Source: RI-153 sp963721725
GTDB lineage: Bacteria > Chloroflexota > Anaerolineae > Caldilineales > Caldilineaceae
Reading direction: 5' to 3'
Length of the DNA: 64,000 bases
Assembly (NCBI GenBank): GCA_963721725.1
Contig: CAVRLX010000018.1
Location: forward strand, 1-64,000
The notes beneath the pieces were generated by a model. The model made no database searches. It had not been told where the DNA came from and was given only the letters and a program-made list of their open reading frames with translations. Position numbers and translations under genes: made by a program. Below are positions 35,231 to 43,482 of the stretch, piece after piece (positions within the stretch are counted from its first letter, which is position 1; every line of letters starts with the position of its first letter).

Positions 35231-36229
35231 GTGGGACGTTTTAAAGTAGCTTTAATCGACCGTACACCAGATGATGTTCCGGCCTGGGTTCCCGAAGAAT
35301 TGGAAGCCGCCGACATCGAGTATCTTGCCGAACGCTGCACAACCTTGGACGATTTCAAACGTGTGGCGAGCGATGTGGATGTGCTTTGGATCTATGGTGG
35401 CAGCCGTTTTGCCCGTGGCGAAAATCTCGATCTGCTTACCCGCTGCGGGGCGATTATCCGCTCTGGCAGCGGCGTGGACGTCATCGACGTGGATGGCGCA
35501 ACTGACCGCGGCATGTTGGTCTGTAACACCCCGCTGGCCCACAACGGCCCTGTGTCGGATCACACCATCGCCCTTATGTTCGCCGTGGGGCGGCAGATCG
35601 TCACCGGCGACCGTGTGACGCGCGACGGCGATTGGACAGTGCGTGAAAGCTACCGCCCAGAGTGGCATCTTTCGGGGCAGACATTGGGCGTGCTGGGTTT
35701 TGGGCACATCCCGCGCCAGCTTGTGCAGAAACTCCGAGGCTTTAACCTGACGGTGCTGGTCTTCGATCCCTACGTGGACGATGCGACCCTGGCCGATTTC
35801 AACGCCCAAAAAGTGGAGTTGGATGAACTGCTGCAACGCTCGGATATTGTCTCGATTCACACGCCGCTTACCGCCGAAACCCATCACCTCTTCAACGAGC
35901 GCACGTTGCGCCTGATGAAAAAGAACGCCATCCTGATTAACTCGGCGCGCGGTCCCATTATTGACGAAGCCGCACTCTATCGGGCGCTCACCGAAGGCTG
36001 GATCGCCGGGGCAGGGCTAGATGTCTTTGAGGTGGAACCCTCGCCCGCCGACAACCCGCTCTTCCAACTGCACAACATTGTAGTGACGCCGCACACCGCC
36101 GGCATTTCCGATGAATCGGTGGAGGCTACATGGCGGCTCTCGGTGGAGATGGTGCGGCAGATGTCCGAGGGCAAGTTCCCCCGATCCTATGTCAACCGCA
36201 CCGTGAAGCCACGCTGGACGCTGGCTTAG
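35231..36229 (+). CDS. D-isomer-specific 2-hydroxyacid dehydrogenase
   Basis: 332 residues, GTG start with GAGGAGAGAAG just upstream. NAD-dependent oxidation or reduction of a D-2-hydroxyacid in the cytoplasm. The N-terminal substrate domain includes RSGSGVDVIDVDGA. The NAD domain has GFGHIP (last Gly of the usual GxGxxG replaced by Pro). The catalytic triad is present: Arg240 in NSARGPIID, Glu269 in FEVEP, His288 in TPHTAG. The length fits the phosphoglycerate dehydrogenase/CtBP-like group without an ACT domain. The true substrate cannot be told. It is a single gene followed by a terminator. Confidence 0.9.
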   Translation: MGRFKVALIDRTPDDVPAWVPEELEAADIEYLAERCTTLDDFKRVASDVDVLWIYGGSRFARGENLDLLTRCGAIIRSGSGVDVIDVDGATDRGMLVCNTPLAHNGPVSDHTIALMFAVGRQIVTGDRVTRDGDWTVRESYRPEWHLSGQTLGVLGFGHIPRQLVQKLRGFNLTVLVFDPYVDDATLADFNAQKVELDELLQRSDIVSIHTPLTAETHHLFNERTLRLMKKNAILINSARGPIIDEAALYRALTEGWIAGAGLDVFEVEPSPADNPLFQLHNIVVTPHTAGISDESVEATWRLSVEMVRQMSEGKFPRSYVNRTVKPRWTLA

Positions 36230-36242
36230 AGCCTAACCAATG

Positions 36243-36280
36243 AAGCTCTTGTTTTTTGTGCAAGAAAACAGGAGCTTTTT
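36243..36280 (+). terminator. Terminator after the dehydrogenase
   Basis: The stem pairs AAGCTC-x-TGTTTT with AAAACA-x-GAGCTT, with a loop of about nine bases and TTT after it, 14 bases past the stop codon. Confidence 0.75.
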
Positions 36281-36342
36281 GTAAACACGGATAAAGAGGA
36301 ACACGGATCAACACATCTGTGTTCCTCTTTATCCGTGTTTAC
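36281..36342. repeat. Perfect 24-bp inverted repeat, 14-base loop
   Basis: Arms 36281-36304 and 36319-36342 pair without mismatch (GTAAACACGGATAAAGAGGA and the next four bases). It directly abuts the preceding terminator. It has no T tract and no flanking direct repeat that I can see. It may be a second mRNA hairpin or a small mobile palindrome. Confidence 0.7.
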
Positions 36343-36386
36343 AAATCTCTCTTTAGTTCTGGCTTTGCTAAATTAGGAAGTACTAC

Positions 36387-36422
36387 TGCGTATTGCGTAT
36401 CTCAGAAAGTACGCAATACGCA
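36387..36422. repeat. 13-bp inverted repeat just before the PIG-L gene
   Basis: TGCGTATTGCGTA (36387-36399) pairs with TACGCAATACGCA (36410-36422) around a 10-base loop. It ends 19 bases before the GTG start, right before the ribosome-binding site GAAAGGAT, so as RNA it would form a hairpin at the edge of the initiation region. Arms are themselves built of a short direct repeat. Confidence 0.6.
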
Positions 36423-36440
36423 ATACGAAAGGATATCCAC

Positions 36441-37154
36441 GTGACCCAGGAAACACCCGAACCCCTCGACCGTGTCATGGTCATCGGCGCGCACCCGGAC
36501 GACATGGAGTTTGGCTGTGGCGGCGCTGTGGCAAAGCTGGCGGCGGCGGGCAAAGCGATCACATTGCTGTTGATGACCAGCGGCGACAAAGGCAGCCATG
36601 ATCACACGCTGCGCCCCGATCGTCTGGCCGACCGCCGCGAAACTGAGCAGCGCGCTGCCAACAAAGAGCTAGGCGTGGGCGAAGTCGTCTTCCTGCGCCA
36701 TCCTGACGGCCTGTTGGAAAATAACATGTTCCTGCGCCGCCAAGTCGCGGAGCTCATCCGCCAGCACAAGCCGCACATTCTGTTTGCCATTGATCCGTGG
36801 CGGCACTATCAGCTTGCGCCGGATCATCGGGCCGCGGGCATGGCCTCGTTGGATGGCCTGTGGGCAGCGCGCGAGTGGAACATCTTCCCGGAGCAGCTCA
36901 CCAACGGCGAAGAGCCGTGGCGTGTCAAGGAAGCCTATCTCGATCGGACTGATCACGCGGACTATTACGAGGATGTCACCGACTTCATTGACCGGCGCAT
37001 CGCCGCCCTGGCCTGTCATACCAGCCAGGTGGGCGAAGACCGCGAGAAACTGGCCGAGCGCATCCGCGAGCGGGCGCAGAAAACCGCCGAGGCTGGCGGT
37101 GAGCTTGCGGCGGGTTTCACCTATGCCGAGTCGTTTAAGAAGCTGACCTTTTAG
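36441..37154 (+). CDS. PIG-L/LmbE family N-acetyl deacetylase
   Basis: 237 residues. I chose GTG 36441 because GAAAGGAT lies seven bases upstream and the longer frame would begin inside the inverted repeat. Zinc-dependent removal of an acetyl group from an N-acetyl sugar or related compound. Motifs: AHPDD (residues 17-21) at the start, DKGSHDH, RHPDG and the APDHRA stretch. Family members act in mycothiol, bacillithiol, GPI or antibiotic pathways; which one applies cannot be told here. It shares a terminator with the convergent VOC gene. Confidence 0.88.
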   Translation: MTQETPEPLDRVMVIGAHPDDMEFGCGGAVAKLAAAGKAITLLLMTSGDKGSHDHTLRPDRLADRRETEQRAANKELGVGEVVFLRHPDGLLENNMFLRRQVAELIRQHKPHILFAIDPWRHYQLAPDHRAAGMASLDGLWAAREWNIFPEQLTNGEEPWRVKEAYLDRTDHADYYEDVTDFIDRRIAALACHTSQVGEDREKLAERIRERAQKTAEAGGELAAGFTYAESFKKLTF

Positions 37155-37178
37155 AAGCGCAGTGCGGTTGCTGTTGAA

Positions 37179-37216
37179 CAAAGACCTGCCAGATTCTGAA
37201 CCCTGGCAGGTCTTTG
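37179..37216. terminator. Bidirectional terminator between convergent genes
   Basis: CAAAGACCTGCCAG and CTGGCAGGTCTTTG form a perfect 14-bp stem with a 10-base loop, between the PIG-L (+) and VOC (-) stop codons. There is no strong T run on either side. Confidence 0.65.
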
Positions 37217-37221
37217 CTTGT

Positions 37222-37851
37222 CTAGCGCAGTTCAATCGTGCCGTTGGGTGTCTCGATCTGGGCAATCAGCGCGGGCGGGTCGCCTTGGCTGACCTCAATC
37301 GCTAGCCCCAACGCCTGTAACATGGCCGCTGTCTGCTCTGGATGCGGATGCTCTGCGCGTAGCGACACTAATCGGCAACCCTGGGGTGAATCTTGGGCGG
37401 GGTGGGGCGTGCCTTCGCCCCATTCAATCAGAAACGGCACAACGCCATCGCCAGGGGGCGGCCATTGTCCAATACGTGTTGAACGCCAGGACAACTTCAC
37501 GCCATCGGGGCGGGTGCGCCCACCCTGCATGATCTCCCCCGGTACATAGTCGGCAGCCTGGGCCGCAGCAATGGTGGCATCGAGATCGTCTGTGGATGCC
37601 GCCCATGTCACCAAAAAGGGCTGGGCTGGCAACTGATCCAACCCGAACGAGCGCCCTGTGGCTGAGGGTTGATCGGGGTCCGGGGCGATGATTTCCAAAT
37701 AGGTGTGCGATCCCAGCGCCAGCAGCGCGTTGTGGGTTCCGTTGGGGTGTTTGCCGCCCATGCGCGGGCGCACGCCCCACTCGTTGGCAATGCGTTCAAT
37801 GGCCTGGTCCAGGCGCGGAACGGCGTAGACAAGGTGATCAATTTGGGGCAT
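37222..37851 (-). CDS. VOC-superfamily glyoxalase-like protein
   Basis: 209 residues, ATG with AAGGAAAG upstream. It begins IDHLVYAVPRLDQAIERI, the typical opening of glyoxalase/bleomycin-resistance folds, followed by YLEIIAPDPDQP and, in the second half, a further beta-rich module ending IETPNGTIEL. It resembles the Glyoxalase_3-type proteins of about 200 residues. His6 and Glu53 (YLEI) are possible metal ligands. The substrate is unknown. Confidence 0.75.
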   Translation of the reverse strand: MPQIDHLVYAVPRLDQAIERIANEWGVRPRMGGKHPNGTHNALLALGSHTYLEIIAPDPDQPSATGRSFGLDQLPAQPFLVTWAASTDDLDATIAAAQAADYVPGEIMQGGRTRPDGVKLSWRSTRIGQWPPPGDGVVPFLIEWGEGTPHPAQDSPQGCRLVSLRAEHPHPEQTAAMLQALGLAIEVSQGDPPALIAQIETPNGTIELR

Positions 37852-37903
37852 AAAGCTTTCCTTTCAGCCTAGGGTGGAAGAATTTCTACAACTAACATCT
37901 ACT

Positions 37904-37978
37904 CAGGTCTAGGGCGCGACGCACTCGCCAAGAGTCGATTGGGTGTAAAACGCTTATCTGGCGAGTGCGTCGCACCTG
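37904..37978. repeat. Palindromic element, copy A
   Basis: Left arm 37904-37930 (CAGGTCTAGGG then CGCGACGCACTCGCCA) pairs with right arm 37959-37978 (TGGCGAGTGCGTCGCACCTG) around a 28-base loop. It is the same core as copies B and C, with the outer GTAACGATAC arms decayed. It sits in the divergent spacer between the VOC gene and the epimerase. Confidence 0.8.
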
Positions 37979-38064
37979 TGTATTTATAACTGTCATAAGT
38001 GTGTTGCAAGTTGCCAAAAGACGCAACCTCAACCATAAACTTACATAAAAGAGGAATTTTCTAC

Positions 38065-39078
38065 ATGACTGTATTAGTAACGGGCGGCGCAGGGCGTGTA
38101 GGCACAGCCGTGACGGCGCGCTTGGTGCAAAATGGCTGGGATGTGCGCGTACTGGGCATTGATGCCGATGTGACTGTCCCCGGCGCGGCCTATGTGCAGT
38201 GCGACATCCTGAATTATGACTCGCTCCGTGGGGCGATGGAAGGCTGTGACGCCGTGGTCCATTTGGCCGCCATCCCCAACCCCATGACCGTGCCGGGCCA
38301 CACCCTTTTTCAGATTAACGCCATGGGCACCTTTAATCTTTTTGAAGCGGCGGAGGCTGAGGGGATTAAGCGTATTGTGCAAGCAAGTTCCATCAACGCC
38401 TTTGGCTGCTTTTGGGGAACCGCTGAACTTGATATTCGGTATTTGCCCATTGATGAAGAGCATCCGACTTTCACCACCGATGTCTACTCTTTTTCCAAAC
38501 AGATGGCGGAAGAGATCGGCGACTACTATTGGCGGCGGGCCGGGATCTCCAGCATAGCCTTGCGTTTTCCGGGGGTGTGGTCGGCGGCGCGCCGAGAGGA
38601 TGCGGCGCGCCAGCAACGGCTTGACGCAGCCTGGGCCGCATTGGGTGCTTTCGCTGCTCTGTCCACAGCGGATCAACAAGCACGGCTGGCAGAACTACGC
38701 GCCCAAACCGCAGATTATCGAGGGGCACGCTCCATGGCGCATCCGGCAGCCAAAGATGGCTTTCCCCAAACAGCGTACTCTGATGATATTCTCTGGCACA
38801 TCTACGCCTTTGAACGGTTTAACTTTTGGGCCTACATTGATGATCGAGACGCCGCACAGGCTGTAGAGAAATCGCTCAGCGCCGATTATGAGGGTAGCCA
38901 TACCCTCTTCGTCAACGCCGCCGATAACTCGCTGGGATACGATTCGCAAGCCCTGGCCCGGCTCTTCTTCCCCGACGTGACGCAATGGACGCAGCCGATC
39001 CGGGGAAGCGAGACGTTGGTGAGCAATGGAAAGGCCAAGGCCTTGATCAATTTTGAGCCGGAATACAGGTTGGGGTGA
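38065..39078 (+). CDS. NAD-dependent epimerase/dehydratase family protein
   Basis: 337 residues. Start ATG 38065, with AGAGGA upstream. Extended short-chain dehydrogenase fold: VTGGAGRVGTAV nucleotide-binding loop, DILNYD, VVHLAAIPNP, and the YSFSKQMAEE catalytic Tyr/Lys pair. An insertion of about 50 residues (from REDAARQQRL) after the FPGVW stretch is longer than in simple epimerases. It probably acts on a nucleotide sugar or related carbohydrate; the substrate is unknown. It converges with the ABC ATPase gene, 12 bases apart. Confidence 0.82.
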   Translation: MTVLVTGGAGRVGTAVTARLVQNGWDVRVLGIDADVTVPGAAYVQCDILNYDSLRGAMEGCDAVVHLAAIPNPMTVPGHTLFQINAMGTFNLFEAAEAEGIKRIVQASSINAFGCFWGTAELDIRYLPIDEEHPTFTTDVYSFSKQMAEEIGDYYWRRAGISSIALRFPGVWSAARREDAARQQRLDAAWAALGAFAALSTADQQARLAELRAQTADYRGARSMAHPAAKDGFPQTAYSDDILWHIYAFERFNFWAYIDDRDAAQAVEKSLSADYEGSHTLFVNAADNSLGYDSQALARLFFPDVTQWTQPIRGSETLVSNGKAKALINFEPEYRLG

Positions 39079-39090
39079 TGTGGCGTAGCC

Positions 39091-40182
39091 TTACTCCGCT
39101 GGCAGCAGATAGAGATTCTCGGGCAGCAATTCCAGATAAACCGGGCTGCCCACAGGATAGAGATCCTCAGCGCCGGGGTTGTAGCGGATGGCGGCAATCT
39201 GCTGCCCGGCCACGTCGATCTCATATTCGGCCAACGAGCCAAGATAGGCGGTGCGCTCTACACGGCCAGCCAGGGCAAAGTGGTGCTGGGGCGGGCTGCT
39301 GCTCAGGTGAATGGATTCGGGGCGCAGCATGAGCAGGGCGCTGTCGCCGGTGGTTGGGATAAATTGATCGGAGGCGAGCACGCTGATCTCGTGCTCTTGT
39401 ACACGCACGCGCCAGCCCTGCCCGTCCCGTGGACCCACCGTCACCGGCAGGAAGTTGGCGCGCCCGATGAAATCGGCCACAAAGCGGTTGGCCGGGCGGC
39501 GATAGATGTTGAGGGCGCTGTCGGCCTGTTGAATGCGCCCTTTGCTCATCACCACAATTAGATCTGAAAGCACCATCGCTTCGTCCTGATCATGGGTAAC
39601 ATAGAGGCTGGTGATGCCCAGACTTTGTTGAATGCGGCGGATCTCGGCGCGCATCTGTACGCGTAATTTGGCGTCGAGATTACTCAGCGGTTCGTCGAAC
39701 AGGAGCACTTTGGGTTGCATCACCAGCGCACGCGCCAGGGCCACGCGTTGTTGCTGCCCTCCCGAAAGCTGATTGGGCTGGCGATTCTCCAGGCCGTTCA
39801 GTTCGGTCATCTCCAACGCCTGCCCCACCTGTCGGCGCAGATCTGCCCCGCCGATCTTCTTGATCCTCAGCCCGTAGGCGATGTTTTCAAAGACGCTCAG
39901 ATGCGGGAAGATGGCGTAACTTTGAAAGACCATCGCCATGTCGCGCTGATTGGGCGGCAGGTTGGCAATGTCCCGCCCGTCCAGCACAATGCGTCCCTCG
40001 CTGGGAAACTCAAAGCCCGCCACCAGCCGCAGCGTTGTGGTTTTGCCACAGCCGGACGGGCCGAGCAGGGTCACAAACTGCCCTTTTTCGACGGTCAGCG
40101 ATACATCATCCACGGCGCGCACCATGCTGCTGCCATCGCGGGATTGGAAAAATTTAGAGAGATTTTCGAGACGTAGAAACAC
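39091..40182 (-). CDS. ABC transporter ATP-binding protein, FbpC/PotA type
   Basis: 363 residues, GTG start with GGGAGG five bases upstream. ATPase of a binding-protein-dependent importer. Walker A GPSGCGKTT, Q-loop FQSYAIFPHL, signature LSGGQQQRVALARAL, Walker B LLFDEPLSNLD, switch TSLYVTHDQDEA. A C-terminal TOBE-like domain includes LMLRPESIHL. It is the third part of the importer with the permease (40367-42658) and binding protein (44102-45187). Copy B of the palindromic element separates it from the permease gene. Confidence 0.9.
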   Translation of the reverse strand: MFLRLENLSKFFQSRDGSSMVRAVDDVSLTVEKGQFVTLLGPSGCGKTTTLRLVAGFEFPSEGRIVLDGRDIANLPPNQRDMAMVFQSYAIFPHLSVFENIAYGLRIKKIGGADLRRQVGQALEMTELNGLENRQPNQLSGGQQQRVALARALVMQPKVLLFDEPLSNLDAKLRVQMRAEIRRIQQSLGITSLYVTHDQDEAMVLSDLIVVMSKGRIQQADSALNIYRRPANRFVADFIGRANFLPVTVGPRDGQGWRVRVQEHEISVLASDQFIPTTGDSALLMLRPESIHLSSSPPQHHFALAGRVERTAYLGSLAEYEIDVAGQQIAAIRYNPGAEDLYPVGSPVYLELLPENLYLLPAE

Positions 40183-40269
40183 AAGAGCCTCCCTGCATCA
40201 TCGTGGGAACGCTTTGACAGGCTGACAAGGTGCGTCAAATTAGTTCGCTCCGTCGTGTTGTACCTTGTT

Positions 40270-40373
40270 GTCAATTCGTAACGATACTAGGGTGCGACGC
40301 ACTCGCCATAAAATCTTTTTAGGACTAATCTACTCTTGGCGAGTGCGTCGCACCTGTATCGTTACATCAATTC
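40270..40373. mobile_element. Palindromic MITE-like element, copy B, with target duplication
   Basis: The element is 40278-40365. Left arm GTAACGATAC, TAG, GGTGCGACGCACTCGCCA; right arm TGGCGAGTGCGTCGCACC, TG, TATCGTTAC; 28-base loop. It is flanked by GTCAATTC (40270-40277) and ATCAATTC (40366-40373), 7 of 8 identical, as expected for an old 8-bp target duplication. The right flank contains the stop codon of the permease gene, so the element inserted at that gene's very end. Confidence 0.75.
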
Positions 40374-41476
40374 AAACTTAGATCCACATCTGCCCCGCGT
40401 CCAAAGGCCCGACCCAGCATCAAGTAAAGCAGGCCAATCGCAATCAGCACAATCGCAATCAGGATCACCGAATAGGCGGCGGCGGTGCTCATGCCGCCCT
40501 GCTCCACCTCGCTCAGGATCCACACGGTCAGGATCGGCCACTCGGCCGTCGTCAAAAAGATAATGGCCGAGAGGCTGGTCATGTGGCGGGCAAAGGCGAA
40601 GATCAGCCCGGCAATGAAGGCGGGCAGGATCAGCGGCAGTGTGACATGGCGGAAGGTGTAACCCGCATCCGCGCCCAGGTTGGTGGACGCTTCTTCAATG
40701 GCCGGGTCGATCTGTTGCAGCGCGGCCACACCAGCGCGTACACTGGCGGGCAAGCTACGCACGGCATAGGCCGCGATGACAATGTAGGGCGTGCCCACCA
40801 GCGCCAGCGGCGAGCCGAAAAAGGTCAACGCCGCGCAGGGGATGAGCAGGGCGGCGGCAAAGAACGGGCGCACCGCTTCGCGCACGCGGCTGAGCGGATA
40901 GAGCGAGATCACCAAAAAAGTGAAGCCCAAAATAGCCGGAGTGGGGCGGGCAAAGACGCCGATCGCGCTGGACGTTTTGCTGATCAGGCGCGGCCAGAAT
41001 AGCCCCGGCAGTGTGCGGCCCCAGCGGGTCAGCGGTTCGGTGAGCAGCGGACTCAGCGTGACGATTGCCAACATCAAGGCCATGCCCAGCAGCACCAGCA
41101 CTGGCCCACGCCGTTTGCCCGCAGGCACGGCGAAGATCAACCGCAACGGCCAGCGCCACGAATATACCCGCCAGCAGCCAGCGCCAGCCGTTTTCGTCGA
41201 CGCCCAGCAAATAGGGCAGCCAGTTGAAATAGTAGCCCGCCACTGTGCCCACGGCAAGAATGGCGACCCGTGTACGCCAGCGCGGCGCGGCATTCCCGGC
41301 CAAGTAAGCCGCCAACAGCGCATAGACCAACCCCACCACCACCACCGGCGCGTTGATAAAGGCGATAATGTAGCCGATGCCCAGGATCGTCCCCGGCACG
41401 GCCCCGCCCAGGTTCGAGACAAAGTCCAGCGTCTCTTTGCCTGAGAAACTTTTGCGCACCACCATATAGGCCACAA
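40367..41476 (-). CDS. Permease segment 4 (C-terminal)
   Basis: Correct from about 41138 (LIFAVPAGKRRGPVLVLLG) to the stop at 40367. It includes the second EAA loop and the last membrane spans. The stop codon lies within the target duplication of element copy B. Confidence 0.6.
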   Translation of the reverse strand: MWPIWWCAKVSQAKRRWTLSRTWAGPCRGRSWASATLSPLSTRRWWWWGWSMRCWRLTWPGMPRRAGVHGSPFLPWAQWRATISTGCPICWASTKTAGAGCWRVYSWRWPLRLIFAVPAGKRRGPVLVLLGMALMLAIVTLSPLLTEPLTRWGRTLPGLFWPRLISKTSSAIGVFARPTPAILGFTFLVISLYPLSRVREAVRPFFAAALLIPCAALTFFGSPLALVGTPYIVIAAYAVRSLPASVRAGVAALQQIDPAIEEASTNLGADAGYTFRHVTLPLILPAFIAGLIFAFARHMTSLSAIIFLTTAEWPILTVWILSEVEQGGMSTAAAYSVILIAIVLIAIGLLYLMLGRAFGRGADVDLSLN

Positions 41477-42658
41477 TCATGCCCACCAGCCCGGCAATCG
41501 GCGTCGCCACGGCGGAGAGGAAGGTGGTGGAGAGAATCGCGTTCAATCCGCGCGTCAGCGCCGTGGCATAGTGCGACAGATCCGGCGTGTAATTGATGCC
41601 CCACAGCGTGGTGAATGACCCCACCAGAATCGAAATATAGAGGGCCAAAATCAAGAAGAGCGTCAACATGGTCACCGTGATAAAGCTCCAGCGAATCCAC
41701 GGTTCTTTGACGGTGAGTTGGCCGCCCGGTGGGCTTGCCCGTCACCGCCACATAGGAGCGCTTGCCCACCACATAGCGTTGCAGCAGAAAGACGGTGAGC
41801 GTGGGGATAAGCAGCACCAACGAGAGCGCCGCGCCCTTTTGCTGATCATATTGGCCGTTGACCGCCAGGAAAATTTCTGTGGAAAGCACGGTGGCATTGC
41901 CGCCTAACAGGAGCGGATTGCCCAGATCGGCCAGGGATTCCACAAAGAGCAGCAGGAATGAACCAGCCAGCCCCGGCACCAGCAGTGGCAGCGTCACTGT
42001 GCGGAAGATGTGAAATTTGCTGGCGCCCAGGTTGAGCGCGGCCTCTTCCATGGCCGGGTCCAGCCGCTCTAGCATGGCACGGATGATCAGATAGGCCACG
42101 GAGAAGAAGGTGATGATCTGCACGAAGACCAGCCCGTCCACCCCGTAGATATCGTTGACGCCCGGCGCAAAGTTAATGCCGAAGCACGCGTTTGGTCACC
42201 AGCCCGGCGCGGCCAAAGAGCAAAATGGCGGCAATGGCAATGGCAAAGGGCGGCGAGATCGTGGGCAGCAGCGTGAGCACGTGCAGCAACCGCGGAAAGG
42301 GCACGGCACAGCGCACCATCGTATAGGCGAAGACGAACCCCAGCAGCGTGCCGCCCAGCGCCGTGAAGAAGCCCATACTGAGCGTGTTGCGCAGCACGCG
42401 GAAGTTGTGGCCCTGATAGTAGGGGTCAAGGTATTGCTGAAAGTAGCGCACATCAAACGCGCCGGTCTGCGGATCAAAAAAGCCCTGCCAGATCACCCGC
42501 AGCAGCGGCCAGGCGATAAAGAGAAAGACAAACGCGCCCACAAGCAGCAGCCCCAACCCCAGGATCGGATCCTGTCCGATCAGGCGGATCTCCTGCCAGC
42601 GTCGCCACAGGCCAGAGCGGTTGGGTTTGGGGAGCATAGATGATGGGGTGGGTATCAT
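40367..42658 (-). CDS. FbpB/ThiP-type two-domain ABC permease, three frameshifts
   Basis: About 763 codons from ATG 42658 (PTPSSMLPKPNRSGLWRRW start). A longer frame would begin at a GTG inside a half palindromic element. Two permease domains of six or so membrane segments each, each with the EAA-type loop (DPAMEEAALNLGASKFHIF and DPAIEEASTNLGADAGYTF). Single-base indels near 42180, 41728 and 41138 break the frame, and the protein reads through sensibly when each is repaired. The importer may carry ferric iron, phosphonate or a similar small solute. Confidence 0.8.
40755..41675 (-). CDS. Permease segment 3 (start of second domain)
   Basis: Correct from about 41725 through TMLTLFLILALYISILVGSF to about 41138 (FVALAVAV), with several membrane spans. 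It is then displaced by an indel. Confidence 0.6.
   Translation of the reverse strand: MTMLTLFLILALYISILVGSFTTLWGINYTPDLSHYATALTRGLNAILSTTFLSAVATPIAGLVGMIVAYMVVRKSFSGKETLDFVSNLGGAVPGTILGIGYIIAFINAPVVVVGLVYALLAAYLAGNAAPRWRTRVAILAVGTVAGYYFNWLPYLLGVDENGWRWLLAGIFVALAVAVDLRRACGQTAWASAGAAGHGLDVGNRHAESAAHRTADPLGPHTAGAILAAPDQQNVQRDRRLCPPHSGYFGLHFFGDLALSAQPRARSGAPVLCRRPAHPLRGVDLFRLAAGAGGHALHCHRGLCRA
41137..42141 (-). CDS. Permease segment 2 (rest of first domain)
   Basis: Correct from 42141 (DGLVFVQIITFFSVAYLII) to about 41728 (YVAVTGKPTG). It includes the first EAA loop. Beyond 41728 the frame is wrong (RPTHRQRT where GQLTVKEPW is expected). Confidence 0.6.
   Translation of the reverse strand: MDGLVFVQIITFFSVAYLIIRAMLERLDPAMEEAALNLGASKFHIFRTVTLPLLVPGLAGSFLLLFVESLADLGNPLLLGGNATVLSTEIFLAVNGQYDQQKGAALSLVLLIPTLTVFLLQRYVVGKRSYVAVTGKPTGRPTHRQRTVDSLELYHGDHVDALLDFGPLYFDSGGVIHHAVGHQLHAGSVALCHGADARIERDSLHHLPLRRGDADCRAGGHDCGLYGGAQKFLRQRDAGLCLEPGRGRAGDDPGHRLHYRLYQRAGGGGGVGLCAVGGLLGRECRAALAYTGRHSCRGHSGGLLFQLAALFAGRRRKRLALAAGGYIRGAGRCG
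42173..42658 (-). CDS. Permease segment 1 (N-terminal)
   Basis: Residues PTPSSMLPKP to GRAGLVTKRV. It holds the first membrane span (GLGLLLVGAFVFLFIAWPL) and the start of the first permease domain. The frame ends at an indel near 42180, after which GINFAPGVNDIYGVDGLVF should follow. Confidence 0.6.
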   Translation of the reverse strand: MIPTPSSMLPKPNRSGLWRRWQEIRLIGQDPILGLGLLLVGAFVFLFIAWPLLRVIWQGFFDPQTGAFDVRYFQQYLDPYYQGHNFRVLRNTLSMGFFTALGGTLLGFVFAYTMVRCAVPFPRLLHVLTLLPTISPPFAIAIAAILLFGRAGLVTKRVLRH

Positions 42659-42678
42659 GGCGAGCCTGTTTTTGTGTG

Positions 42679-42701
42679 GCGGACGAGTGCGTCGCACCCT
42701 A
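42679..42701. repeat. Half palindromic element, copy D
   Basis: GGACGAGTGCGTCGCACCCTAG is the inner arm of the same family, one base off, without a partner arm. It lies just upstream of the permease gene. Confidence 0.6.
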
Positions 42702-42789
42702 GTGAATGGTGGGGTTCATGAGACGATCATACGTAGGAACAGACGATGTCGAAGATGATTTTCTTGGCATAACTACGCAATTACCATTC

Positions 42790-43482
42790 TCAATCCCCCG
42801 TGGGCGAAATTCGGAACTCGCGCACCTGACTGTTGCCCCGCAGCCAATCGGCCAGACGTGCCGTGTTTTTGGAGTCAATGGTGCGGATTACCATGCGGTA
42901 TTCAAAGCAATTGCCGTCGCTCACCACCCGATAGCTAAGGTTGGCAATCGTAAAGCCGTACTGGGTCAACATGGCGCGTAGTTCCGCTTCCGGCATGACA
43001 TTGTCACGGTCAAAGCGGATGTGATGGTGGGCGTAGATTTGCGTAGGCATTCGGCTCTCGAACCAGCGGAAAAGCGACAAAATGCCCAGAACCAGCCCCG
43101 TCGCCAATGTGGCGGGGAACCAGAAACCCACGCCAAAAAGGATACCAATCGCCGCTGTGATCCAGATCGAACCCGCCGTGGTGAGGCCGCGTATGCTGAA
43201 ATCTTCGCGATAGATGACGCCTGCGCCCAAGAAGCCAATGCCGGTCATAATGCCCTGGGCCATACGTGTGGGGTCGGTGCGGATGGCCTCTATGGGCACT
43301 TCGGTCATCCATCGGTTTTGATAGAGGGTTACCAACATAAGCAGGCTGGAGGCCAAGCAGACCAGCGAGTGGGTACGAAATCCTGCCGGTCGCCCATGAT
43401 AGCTACGTTCCAGGCCGATCAGCCCACCAGCCACCAGCGCTGTCAATAAATGAAGAACAATGACGCCATAATCAGGGTCCAT
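42790..43482 (-). CDS. MgtC/SapB family membrane protein
   Basis: 230 residues. N-terminal membrane domain with GGLIGLERSYHGRPAGFRTH and GFLGAGVIYREDFSIRGLTTA, both hallmarks of MgtC/SapB, then a soluble C-terminal ACT-like domain of about 80 residues. Members are linked with magnesium limitation, acid and ATP homeostasis; no magnesium-sensing leader is seen. Its ATG overlaps the stop of the preceding gene (TAATG), so translation is likely coupled. Confidence 0.88.
   Translation of the reverse strand: MDPDYGVIVLHLLTALVAGGLIGLERSYHGRPAGFRTHSLVCLASSLLMLVTLYQNRWMTEVPIEAIRTDPTRMAQGIMTGIGFLGAGVIYREDFSIRGLTTAGSIWITAAIGILFGVGFWFPATLATGLVLGILSLFRWFESRMPTQIYAHHHIRFDRDNVMPEAELRAMLTQYGFTIANLSYRVVSDGNCFEYRMVIRTIDSKNTARLADWLRGNSQVREFRISPTGD

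Noticed and set aside
36393..36440. Longer N-terminus for the PIG-L gene
   Set aside because: It would start inside the 13-bp inverted repeat with no ribosome-binding site; GTG 36441 has one at the right distance.
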